Source: Acanthamoeba lenticulata
Lineage: Eukaryota > Discosea > Longamoebia > Acanthamoebidae
Assembly: GCA_002179805.1 (NCBI GenBank)
Contig: NAVB01005881.1
Coordinates: 1-10,076, forward strand
Direction of reading: 5' to 3'
DNA: 10,076 nt
The notes beneath the pieces were generated by a model that was not told the origin of the DNA, did not search any database, and saw nothing but the letters and a program-made list of their open reading frames with translations. A program made the translations under genes and the position numbers. Shown here one piece after another: positions 1 through 8,273 of the stretch (its first letter is position 1; each line of letters starts with the position of its first letter).

Positions 1-1058
1 ACGTAGGTCCAGTCCATCAAGTTGCTCCCGTCGCCCTGCAGAAGCCGCCAGCCCAGAGCCTCTTTGAGAAAAAGAACGAAAGCGAACAAAAATAAAATAA
101 ATAAATTTTAAAAAAGGGAGAAAAGAACGAAAGAGAGGAAGTAGCGTACGAGCTGGAACTTGGACTTGCCGTTGCGCGCGGTGTCGATAAAGCCAGGCCA
201 GCCCTGGACGTCGCCCGGACCGAAGATGCCCGACGGCCGGAGGGCGACGGTGAGCAGGCCGTTGCGGCCGTTGGCCGCCAGCACGATGCGTTCGGCCTTC
301 TCCTTGGTCTCCGCGTAGCCGTCCAGGTGGTTCTTGCAGTAGGGCAGGCTCTCGTCGCCGCCTGAGGCCGATGCGTTTCAGCCGAGACCTCTCGAGAGGA
401 CGAAGAAAACAACAACAACAACGTTTAGGCAAAGTACCCTTGATGTGGCTGCCGTTGAAGACGACCGAGGCCGACGAGGTGAAGACGAGCTGCTTGATGC
501 CCAGCTCCACGCAGGCCTCGACGACGTTCTTGGTTCCTTCCACGTTGACTGGACAAGAAGAAGAAGAGAACGTGAATAACAAGGCGCGCATGCGTGCATG
601 TGCGGCGAGCGCAACGGTACCGTTGTAATACATCTGGTAGCCCTTGCCGTGGGGCGGCGAGGCCGTGTGGATGACGGTAGTCAGTCCCGCCAGCCCCTTC
701 CTCAGCGTTTCAATCTTGGTCACATCGACTGCCAGCCGAGGGGTCGGTGAAACGAATCAAGGAAGGAATGAAAGCGGAGAGAAGAGGTCAAGAACGAAGC
801 GACGAACCCTGGACGAACTCAACGCGGTTGTCCGGCTGGAGGGGGGCACGGATGTCGAGCACGCGGACGTGCTTCTCGCCTCTGTTGAGCAGCTCGTCCA
901 CGATCCACTTTCCGAGAAAGCCGGTCCCTCCGATCACGCCGTACGACTGTGGGCGCCAAATTATCCATTCGATTTGTTGAGATGTGCGAGATTTTTACTT
1001 CAATTGATTGCATCCAGGACAGGCTTTGTTGCTCGCCTCGTACCTTGGCTGCAGACAT
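1..1058 (-). CDS. 3-beta-hydroxysteroid dehydrogenase family; probable sterol-4-alpha-carboxylate 3-dehydrogenase (partial, 3' end off the window)
   Basis: Exons on the minus strand are 1058-1044, 946-808, 728-621, 548-438, 361-150 and 35-1. All five introns have GT...AG ends and the frame stays open, giving 206 residues plus a partial codon. The protein starts MSAAK and has the Rossmann NAD(P) motif GGTGFLG at residues 11-17, a TSS that would supply the catalytic Ser near 111-113, and the YxxxK pair Y140/K144 (YAETK). VNVEGTKNV (88-96), RPSGIFGPGD (166-175) and GDGSNLMDWTYV at the edge are typical of the 3-beta-HSD branch of extended short-chain dehydrogenases. Members such as ERG26/NSDHL oxidise and decarboxylate 4-alpha-carboxysterols at the endoplasmic reticulum during C4 demethylation. 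The end of the fold and any membrane anchor are beyond position 1. The five-codon first exon is the weakest part of the model. A related 3-beta-HSD or dihydroflavonol reductase-like enzyme is the main alternative. Confidence 0.85.
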
Positions 1059-1319
1059 CCTCAATGTGCTGAATGGATCAAGCTGGCGGCAGCAAAGTGG
1101 AGTATTAGAGCACCGAAAGCAATAAAAATAAAAGGAGCGAAAAACGCCCTTTGTTTGGGCAAGTCGTGAAGCTGTTGTAGTTGTGTAGAACAAACCAGTC
1201 TCACAGTGGTTGCACAGTCTCACAGTGGTTGTGCAGCTTTTTATGCCCGCAGTTCTTCCTACAACCTACATCCTCCCACTCGTTCTTTGTCTTTCCTCTC
1301 CTCCTTTCCACACGGCGGC
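1059..1319. other. Intergenic region between two minus-strand genes
   Basis: These 261 bases separate the stop of the acidic-protein gene (1320) from the start of the sterol dehydrogenase gene (1058). They should hold the 3' UTR of the first and the promoter of the second. They contain the 19-base tandem duplication at 1199-1236. No coding signal is visible. A TATA-like box or clear poly(A) signal on the minus strand was not convincing; CATAAA (reverse complement near 1238-1243) is the nearest variant. Confidence 0.5.
1199..1236. repeat. Two-copy 19-base tandem repeat
   Basis: TCTCACAGTGGTTGCACAG at 1199-1217 is followed directly by TCTCACAGTGGTTGTGCAG at 1218-1236. The copies differ at two bases. 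It lies in the 3' flank of the acidic-protein gene and upstream of the sterol dehydrogenase start. Confidence 0.85.
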
Positions 1320-2866
1320 CTATTTGAAGGTGTTGCGATGGAGCTTCCACTCGGCGAGGAGGGCGCCGTTGCGGCCCTGCGCGCCCGAGAGCGCGCTGGC
1401 CGAACACACGAATGACTCGCCCAGCTGTCGCACCAGCAAGCTGTCTCCGCCCACCGCCTGCATCACCGTGCAGCGCTCGCCGTTCAGCTTCGCCTGCGCG
1501 GTTGTCATCATCATCGTCGTCGCCGTTGTCAGCGTCATGTCGCGCACTCGAGCCAGCACGAAAGAGGGAGTACCTTGAAGGGCACGCGGAGAAGGTCCTT
1601 GAGGAAGGAGGCCCGCAGCGTCTCAAAGTCGGCCGGATCGGCATCAATCAGCCAGCCCTCGACCGTCTCCTCCTCTGGCAGTTCTACCTTCTCCTCTGTC
1701 TCGTCGTCGCTGTCATAGTCTTCCTCCTGTCGTCATTGACTCAGTGAGAAAAGAACGAAAACGAAAGCGAAAACGAAAGAGAGGAAGCGGACCTTGGCGT
1801 GTTCGATTTCCTTCTCGACGAGGGCCGCAAAGTCGGGTCGTGTGTTGGCCAGCTGGAGGAGGGCCGAGGTGAGGAGGGTCGCCACCTCGCTCTCGGCGTC
1901 GCACTGTCGCACGGCCCGCGCCATGAGGCTGATCTTGGCGTCGACGTCCAGGTACCGGTCCATGCGCGCTCGTGTCAGCGTGTGCTCAACCTTGCCCTCA
2001 TCCTCCTCTTCTTCATCATCGTCTTCTTCATCCTCCTCGTCTTCCTGTTCATTTTCTTCGTCCTCCTTCTTCTCTTCCTGATCGACGCTCTCGTCGTCAT
2101 CATCATCATCGGCGTCACTATCGTCATCTTTCTTGACCCGGTGGGCCTTGGCCGGCGCCTTGCCCTTGCCAGCGAAGAGGCCCTTCGAGCCCAACGCTGC
2201 TCGGCCCCTGCCCGTTTGCCCCTCCTCATCACCCTCATCCTCGTCGTCGTCATCATCATCAACGTCGGCCTCTTCGTCGTCATCTTCGTCCTCGTCATCA
2301 CGCCTCGTCGCGCGCATCCGCACGCCCTTGCCCCCGGCGCCACCAGCCTCGTCGAGGAGCTCCTCTTCGTCGTCGTCTTCTTCCTCGACCACAACCACCT
2401 CGTCCTCCTCGCCGCTCACGCTATCGTCGGCGGCTGCGTCGTCGTCGCCGTCGCCCTGCTTGGCTCGGGCTTGAGTCGAGCCAAAGTCGCGGCGAGGGCG
2501 CTTGCGGCCAGGCCCGTAGCCACCGCCAAGGGTGCCCTGCGATTGACTCGAATCCTCCAGTATCTCGCGCGCCATGAGGTCGATCTGCGAGGCGTCGCCG
2601 CCCAGATGGCCCTCTGCGTTGCTGTTTCCACTCGCGAACACGACTCCAAAGCCATCAAGGTCGTCGCCAGTCTCGGGAGGCAGCTGGCCGGCCCCACTAA
2701 TCAGATCCTCCAGCAAGAGGTCGTCCTCCTTGCTGAATCCCTCTTCCATTTGTTCTGTGTTTTCGAATTCTTGTGGAATCCCTTTCTCTCCTTCTCCCTC
2801 GCCTTCTTGATTCCGCTTCCTCTTGTGAGCGCCGCTGGGCTCTTTCCCGGCCTCGAGATACGACAT
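1320..2866 (-). CDS. Highly acidic putative nuclear protein, family not recognised
   Basis: Exons are 2866-1793, 1726-1574 and 1493-1320, all phase 0 with GT...AG introns of 66 and 80 bases, giving 466 residues. The start is firm: an in-frame TAG lies two codons upstream of the ATG. Residues 1-135 are mixed and carry two basic, NLS-like clusters (KRKR at 15-18, RKRPRR at 121-126). Residues about 139-290 are dominated by Asp/Glu runs broken by short basic islands (for example 218-246). Residues 300-355 look folded and helical, ending ANTRPDFAALVEKEIEHAK. Exon 2 gives another acidic patch and then WLIDADPADFETLRASFLKDLLRVPFK. Exon 3 encodes a compact 57-residue tail with no acidic runs. Long acidic tracts are common in nucleolar and chromatin proteins (histone chaperones, ribosome-assembly factors), so a nuclear role is inferred. 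No catalytic motif or named domain was recognised. Confidence 0.75.
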
Positions 2867-3108
2867 CTTCTACTCTCTCTCTCTGCAAAAAATCGCTCAC
2901 GCCTCGCGCGTAGACCAAGAAAGCGACGTGCGCCGCTATTAAACTGCCTCTAGGGGTACCCACTGCGCCTTTCCCTCGTCCGTCTCTTCCGTGACAGTTG
3001 TCGCCGCTTTGGGGCTGTCAAGCAGCCAAGTGACCGTTAGGCCTAGTCTGCGTCCTCTGGGAAACCAGAAGAAAAAAAAAACGGAGAAAAAAGCAGAACA
3101 AGCAGGAG
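2867..3108. promoter_or_regulatory. Divergent intergenic region, likely bidirectional promoter
   Basis: These 242 bases lie between the divergent starts of the acidic-protein gene (minus, 2866) and the RsmJ-like gene (plus, 3109), so both core promoters and 5' UTRs should fall here. Visible elements are a CT dinucleotide tract next to the minus-strand start (about 2867-2884), a TATTAAA at 2937-2943, and an A-rich stretch near 3069-3093 just before the plus-strand ATG. No element can be assigned to a known factor from sequence alone. Confidence 0.5.
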
Positions 3109-4725
3109 ATGGAAGCAATCAGCTCAAAGGGATGGGTTGCTTGTTGGCGGACCTCTGCGGCAGGCTCGTTGCTCACAAAAGCGACAGGCCCAAGAGTTCC
3201 GCTGTTTGCACGTTTCTCGGCAGAGCCGCAGAGGTTCTTCAATTCGCGATTAAGCCAAATCTCCAAGTTTAACACAACACTGCCGCCTGCACGGAGAATG
3301 CATTCCCTCGGGAGCGCGTGGCTGCTCGCCACTGCCTCCCTAAGACTGCGTGCAGACGCCACCACGCGAGTCTCTTGTGCTATCCGACCATCTCACTTGG
3401 CCGTACCGCACACAAGGTGTGTGGCGTACGAGTTGCCCGACGCTCTTCCACCATCAAAGAGCATCGCCGTATGCTGCGCCTTCCCTCCGTTGCGACGAAG
3501 TGCATATGAGCATCTCAAGACTTTGGAGGACGAGTACGAAGATGAAGACGTGGAGGGAAGTGACGAGGAGGCTGAGGTCGAGGGAACAGATGTAGAGGAT
3601 GAAGCTGAGCATGGACAAACCGAAGAAGTTGTAGAGGCAGGGTCAGACTGGCAAGCTGAACGGGAGAAGGTCAAGGAGCAGATCCGCGCCAGGGCCGAGC
3701 AGCTCGCGCGGGAGCTCGGGCTGCCGTTCTTCGCTGCACCGCCATCAGCCGACCTCTCACGCCAGTTTGAGTTCCTCGTGGAGGTGGGACCCTCGCGCCT
3801 GCAGGTCACCCAACAGCGACACAATGCGCCCGCCAAGCGGTACACCCACTAGAGCGACCACGCTGCGAACCGTGCTTGTGTACACTTGAGCTCACGTACA
3901 TGCGGACCGGCCTGCAGGATGGCGCCCGTCTACGTGGACTTTGTGCGTGGCGCGTTGGCCCATCGCACCAAGTTTGGCAATGACCGACGCTCGCCCATGG
4001 CCCGTGCTGTGGGCATCAAGGGCACCGGGCCGCAGCTGTCCGTGATTGACGCCACTGGGGGTGCGCTCCTTCTTCCGCTCGATCGTGGTGTTGGCTGGTG
4101 ATGTAGCGCTGAACGTGCTCATCGTAGGGCTGGGCAAGGATGCGTTCGTGTTGGCTTCCCTCGGCTGCCGCGTCACGCTGGTCGAGCGCAACCCGGTCGT
4201 GCACGCCCTTCTGCGAGACGGCCTGCAACGCCTGCGTGAGGTGCATTTGTGCCAGATGACCGCCTCTATGTGCATCCTCAAGCACTTACACCGATACAAA
4301 TAATATTCTAGGCCAAGGTGGGCACGGGAGCGGAGAACAACATGGAACTGGTGCATGCCGACTCGATTCAGTACCTGCTTTCCCTTCCCGAAGACGCCCG
4401 GCCAGACGTCATTGTACGTTGCAGACCTTCTTTCTCTCTTGTTGTAGCCTCTGAACGGAGCTCACACGATTGCGTGTAGTACATCGACCCCATGTACCCG
4501 CATCCTACGCGGAGACAGAAGGCGCTGACGAAGCTCGGGATGCAACTCGCTCGCGCTCTTGTTGGCGATGACGCCGATGCCAATCGACTGCTCGAAGTCG
4601 CGCAACAAGTGGCCAAGCAGCGAGTGGTCGTCAAGAGGCCCAAGTACGTGGCTGAAGACCCACGAGCATCGCACGCCTTCAAGAGCCCACGCACACGCTT
4701 TGAAGTGCACACCGCCACCGCGTAG
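3109..4725 (+). CDS. RsmJ-type 16S rRNA (guanine-1516-N2)-methyltransferase with a long N-terminal extension
   Basis: Exons are 3109-3839, 3918-4060, 4128-4240, 4312-4413 and 4480-4725; all four introns are GT...AG, 66-78 bases, and the joins restore family motifs, giving 444 residues. The catalytic domain covers about 195-444. [17 protein letters not shown] (248-264), AVGIKG, the SAM motif [15 protein letters not shown] (288-302), [15 protein letters not shown] (364-371) and a late KRVVVKRP-like segment ([10 protein letters not shown]) follow the bacterial RsmJ order. RsmJ uses S-adenosylmethionine to make m2G1516 in helix 45 of small-subunit rRNA. Bacterial RsmJ is about 250 residues. The extra ~190 residues contain an Arg/Ala/Ser-rich, acid-poor stretch (1-107) like a mitochondrial presequence, then an acidic linker (about 139-180). 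Met64 (3298) is an alternative start. Export to the mitochondrion and action on the mitoribosome are inference. The family is normally bacterial, so the gene may come from transfer or from the mitochondrial ancestor. Confidence 0.9.
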
Positions 4726-4779
4726 TGTGTTGCCGCAGCTTCGGCCGAACCTAGCGAGGCAAACCGGGAAAAAACAGCG

Positions 4780-4785
4780 AATAAA
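4780..4785 (+). promoter_or_regulatory. Candidate poly(A) signal of the RsmJ-like gene
   Basis: AATAAA lies 55 bases after the stop codon at 4723-4725 and before the next start at 4861. The position fits a polyadenylation signal in a compact genome. Confidence 0.5.
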
Positions 4786-4860
4786 AGCACTGAAGCGAAC
4801 ATGACGCAGGCAACAAAGGGCACGCCTACGAAGTGCAGTTCAACGTTGTAGCCGGCCAAA

Positions 4861-6985
4861 ATGGAACAGGAGAAGGTGCCAGCAGCCGCTGGCAGTGAAC
4901 AAACAGCAGCTCGTCCATCAAAGAAGAAACAGCAAAGTGGAAAGAGTAGCAACCAGTCTGCAGACCGCCCTTGGCAGCAAATCAAACCTGCCCTTCGGTA
5001 TGACACCAACCAGCTGCCATCTTCTCCTTTGCTGTGGGTCCTAATGGAAAGTTTCTAGGGTGGTGCCAGAAGAAAGATTGAAGGAAATTGAAGCTCAGAT
5101 TGCGGCGTTTGCTGCTGATGAGACGCGGACGGAGCCGTTGGCGTTTCCAGCCACTCTGCCCGCCCACGAACGCAAGGTGGTGCATCGTGTTGCTGAGGAA
5201 TACAACCTTTCGCACGAGAGCTTCGGTATGGGCAAGCAGCGTCACATTCAGGTACCGCCAGGACCCATTCTCGTTCTCGCTTTGGGCGTTTCTTAAGTGC
5301 ACTCCCGTGGTCAGGTGAGCAAACAACCCGACGTAAAGGAACGCACGCTCGAGACGTTGAGCATCTCCATGAAGCGTCGCTTTGTGAAGGACTTCGAGAT
5401 CCCTATCAAGGTATGTCCCCTTGTCAGCTTTGCGTCGTCCTACACGTCTGCTCGTCCTCTCAACGCGTGTTCTTTGTGTACCAGTGCTTTGATCCCGACG
5501 ACTTTCGTTACTTCTTGGACCTCTACGATGCAGTGCGTACACGTTTCGGTTCGCTGCTTGCTTTCACCCGCAAGTTCTCACACCACGAGACAGGAAATGG
5601 AAACGCACGCAAAGTTGAACATGATGCTCGAGGAGATCAAGGCCCAGGGCGGCGAGGCCGCATTCCACAGGCTCTACTTCGGCACCAAGGCAAGTTTGAG
5701 CCTCACCTTTGCTTCCCCATAGTTGGAAACTCTCATCGAACGAACTGTCACGTGAGCAGGAGAAGATCGTACAGGATCTGTCGTCATCTGAGGCCTTGGC
5801 CAAGTTTAGCCAGGACAACTCGTTTGCGCTTGAACACGAGGTTCGTATGTTCGCACCTTTGTGCTTCTACTCTTCCCATCACGCCACAACACTGCGACTC
5901 ACTGAGCATTTTATTTACTGTTATTTTTATTTTACAGCGCTTGCCTTCATCCATCTACGAACCCAAGAACGGAGGCAAGTACTACCTTTCGCTCGACATC
6001 CGGAGCGCCAACTTTAACGCGCTTCGCTTCTACGATCCGTCGCTCGTCCATGTACGTCATCGTCGTTGTTAGCCATCACTGTAATCTGATTCTCATCTCT
6101 GCGCTGCGACTTTTAGGGCTACGCGACCTGGGAGGAGTTGCTGAGGGAGCACTTTGGCATCTCCAGCCCTTACCTGCTTGCCACAAAGGAGCTTCGATCA
6201 GTAAGATGCCTCGTCCTCTTATTTGATGACAATAGCCTTACTGAGTCTTGCTTGCAGGTGGTCTTCCACGAGCTCTGCCCCACCCAAGTGAACGCTCTTA
6301 ACCACTGGCGCATGCAACGACTCTACGACTACCTGCACGAGCATGGCCATTTGGCCAAGACGCAAAGGGGAGGTGATGAGAACGGCGAACTTCTGCAGTG
6401 CTACAACAACCATGACGAGATCTTGATCGAGGTGGAGACCGCAGACGAGCTGCGCCAGCTCGAGATCGTCGTCCGCGCGGTCATCACAGAAGAGATTGAG
6501 AAGCAGACGCAGGGCAACGAACACCCGCTTCTCAAGGCTCTGCCCGACGTGCTGCGCATTCAGTGTACGCTCTCCTGACGTTCTGTCTTCTTCGCGCAAA
6601 TTGATGACGCCTTTCCACAGGCTTCCGCCTCTGCGCCATGCCCAACCGCACGACGGGCTTCCGGCATCTGGCCAACCGCATGTTCGTCAAGGAGCTACTC
6701 GACCTCACACAGCCGACCGAAGGTACTTCGGCTGATTCTCCGCCCATCGTGGGCGTCGAGTTCAAGGGTACGAGCCCCTTCTTCTTGTGTTGGCTTCTGA
6801 CAGGTGCCAGCCACGCATGCACTTACCCCGTGTGTGCATGTGGCCTCTGCGCAGGCGTGCCGCTGAGCCACTTCGCGATGTGCTGGAAGACCTATCGCGG
6901 TGAAGAGGTCACTGAACGCGACCTCAAGTTTTGGAATGAGTTTGCTGATGGCTACCAGCAGCTCGTGCTCTGTGCCACTCCATAG
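4861..6985 (+). CDS. R3H-domain protein with an unassigned C-terminal region
   Basis: Eleven exons: 4861-4997, 5059-5251, 5315-5410, 5485-5532, 5594-5689, 5760-5840, 5938-6051, 6117-6200, 6258-6564, 6621-6767 and 6855-6985, giving 477 residues. An in-frame TAG lies four codons before the ATG, supporting the start. All introns are GT...AG except 5690-5759, which has GC...AG. Residues 1-45 are a Lys/Gln/Ser-rich tail. Residues about 66-113 form an R3H domain with its signature R84-x3-H88 (ERKVVHRVAEEYNL, then the basic strand KQRHIQVSK). R3H domains bind single-stranded nucleic acid, so RNA or ssDNA binding is a fair expectation. The remaining ~360 residues are conserved-looking but unrecognised, with notable segments KYYLSLDIRSANFNALRFYD (around 231-250), YLLATKELRSVVFHELCPTQ and LQCYNNHDEILIEVETADEL. 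No catalytic motif can be named. It follows the RsmJ-like gene by 135 bases on the same strand. Confidence 0.85.
5690..5759 (+). other. GC-AG intron in the R3H gene
   Basis: The exon before ends ...GGCACCAAG and is followed by GCAAGT, the usual consensus of GC donors (AG|GCAAGT). The acceptor is GTGAGCAG before GAGAAGATC. This pair keeps phase 0 and joins YFGTK to EKIVQDL. The nearby GT donor at 5694 is phase 1 and no acceptor in the right phase rescues it. The earlier acceptor CATAG (5718-5722) leads to an in-frame TGA within 11 codons. Confidence 0.75.
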
Positions 6986-7054
6986 CGAAAAGGAAACAAC
7001 AAAACTCTTAACCAACGCCAAGCAAGTGGGTTCTCCATCAGCACTGATTGCTTC
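6986..7054. other. Convergent intergenic gap
   Basis: Only 69 bases separate the stop codons of the R3H gene (plus) and the AlkB-like gene (minus). The two 3' UTRs therefore probably overlap. No AATAAA is present on either strand within the gap. Confidence 0.6.
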
Positions 7055-7919
7055 TCAGTCCGAGGCCTTGGGCTTGGCTTGCTCCAGGACGCGGCGGAAG
7101 GTAAGGGAGATGCGAGTGCCCCGCGGGATAGTCGTCCCGTTGACGACGTCTTCCGTTCGCCTTGCCACAGAGTGCATCCAGTCGTACCGCGCTTCACCCT
7201 GTTGGTGAGGTGCCTTGCTCGTGTGAGTACTGTGCAAGATGTAGGCGTTGTGTGTGAGCAAGCTTGTACCACGAACCTGCATCACCAGCAAGCTGCGTCT
7301 GTCCAGGAAGACTGCAGCTCGTTGCTTTGACTCAACGTGCTTGAACTCCATCATGCAGCCAGATTGCAAGGTCAATGATACCACACTGTGACAACGTATC
7401 AGATGAAGATGAAGCCAGCATGAGCAACACTCTTTGATTAACCAGGAGCTTACCAGCCATCAAAGGAGGCAGTGTTGTCAATGTGGAATCCGAGACCCTG
7501 GCCAGGCGTGTACCTGGAGACACAATCAGTCAAGGTGTGAATTTAAGCATAGCACAGCAACATACTCATTAATGATCACTTGATCAGGTACATAAGGCAT
7601 GATGCCACTCTCATGTAGCCTGTTCGCCAATTGTTGCAGCCATGACGGGAATTGCTCTGCAAGCATAGCCAGTCGAGGTTCTACATGTAAACGGAAGTAA
7701 GCCTTGGGTGCACTGAGGAGAGCTGGGCGTCCTTGTAATTTTACCGATCACTGCAGTGGGGCCTCGAGTGGTAAAGTCATACTTGTAGCCGAAGTGGTGT
7801 GTCCTTCGGGGCAATGGGTTGTTCCATTCTAGTGTTTCAAGTTCCTGTAAGATGGTGTGCTCTTGTTCCTGTGTGATGAAGTCAGGTATATAGCTCAAGT
7901 CTACAGGTAGCCCAGACAT
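7055..7919 (-). CDS. AlkB-like 2-oxoglutarate/Fe(II)-dependent dioxygenase
   Basis: Exons on the minus strand are 7919-7745, 7680-7566, 7513-7454, 7385-7277 and 7198-7055, with four GT...AG introns of 52-78 bases, giving 200 residues. An in-frame TAA two codons upstream fixes the start. It opens MSGLPVDLSYIPDFIT, typical of compact AlkB-like proteins of the COG3145 type, with RRTHHFGYKYDF at about 38-49. The iron ligands are visible: H107 and D109 in GFHIDNT and distal H162 in RYDWMHSV. The 2-oxoglutarate-binding RxxxxxR is R182...R188 in RGTRISLTFRR. NEYTPGQGLGFHID (96-109) and CVVSLTLQSGCMMEF complete the fold. AlkB proteins oxidatively demethylate DNA, RNA or protein; the substrate of this subgroup cannot be told from sequence. 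All catalytic residues are intact. The donor of intron 2 is GTATGT inside the Glu97 codon, which gives the conserved NEYTPGQ junction. Confidence 0.9.
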
Positions 7920-8060
7920 TGCTTAGAGCTCGAGCAAGAGACTCGGACTCGACCAGTGGACGACGGCAAAAGTTGGTAAAATGAGAAATTACTTAAAAAC
8001 AACATTTCCGTGAAAAAATGTTCTTGGAAAATATTGCGTGACTCCTGAAAAATGGATTGT
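7920..8060. other. 5' flank of the AlkB-like gene
   Basis: These 141 bases between the AlkB-like start (minus) and the tRNA-like gene (plus) show no reading frame with coding character. They presumably carry the AlkB promoter. No named motif was recognised. Confidence 0.4.
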
Positions 8061-8131
8061 GGAATGGTGGTGCAATGGAAGCATTCCCGACTACCAAGCG
8101 GGAGATCCGAGTTCGATTCTTGGTCATTCCT
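8061..8131 (+). tRNA. tRNA-Gly-like gene, anticodon ACC (possibly a pseudo-tRNA)
   Basis: A full cloverleaf can be drawn. The acceptor is GGAATGG with TCATTCC (one G-U). The D arm is GTGC/GCAT with loop AATGGAA, the anticodon arm is CCCGA/GCGGG with loop CTACCAA, the variable loop is AGAT, and the T arm is CCGAG/CTTGG around TTCGATT. The body closely resembles eukaryotic tRNA-Gly(GCC). The internal A box (TGGTGCAATGG) fits the pol III consensus; the B box (AGTTCGATTCT) is off at both ends. A T5 run follows at 8139-8143. Odd points are A at position 34, giving anticodon ACC, an A31-G39 mismatch closing the anticodon stem, and T instead of A at the discriminator base. Eukaryotes normally decode GGU/GGC with GCC, so this may be a diverged or decaying copy. 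Confidence 0.7.
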
Positions 8132-8138
8132 GAGTTGC

Positions 8139-8143
8139 TTTTT
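8139..8143 (+). terminator. Pol III terminator (T5)
   Basis: Five T residues begin eight bases after the end of the tRNA-Gly-like gene, where RNA polymerase III would be expected to stop. Confidence 0.55.
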
Positions 8144-8273
8144 CATCTGGCTGTTCGCGACCAAAGCATTGCCAGAGTTTGTTGGAGCAATTGTTGAGTG
8201 GTGGCTATCAGCGTAGGAGATGCAAGCGTGGTGAGCTTGGCACTGGGGACCAGGGCTGGCCAATCTTCAACAA

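Noticed and set aside
17..421. A minus-strand open frame of 134 codons at the left edge.
   Set aside because: It reads through two introns of the sterol dehydrogenase gene in the wrong frame. The conserved protein is in a different frame of the same strand.
1799..2953. A 384-codon plus-strand open frame rich in Val, Leu and Ile, resembling a membrane protein.
   Set aside because: It is the antisense of the acidic-protein gene: Asp/Glu codons read backwards as Val/Ile/Leu. The minus-strand model has proper introns and a firm start.
3919..4101. A separate short gene starting at ATG 3919.
   Set aside because: The segment is exon 2 of the RsmJ-like gene; it reads straight into the SAM motif only after splicing.
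4368..5009. A 213-codon minus-strand open frame with Cys and Phe runs.
   Set aside because: It is antisense to the last RsmJ exons, the intergenic gap and the R3H first exon, all of which are supported by family motifs.
5718..5722. CATAG acceptor for the GC-AG intron of the R3H gene.
   Set aside because: It gives an in-frame TGA soon after. The later GTGAGCAG acceptor keeps the frame open.
7562..7565. GTTGCT donor after the Tyr codon in the AlkB-like gene.
   Set aside because: The GTATGT donor three bases earlier has a better consensus and is the only one that gives the conserved NEYTPGQ junction in phase.
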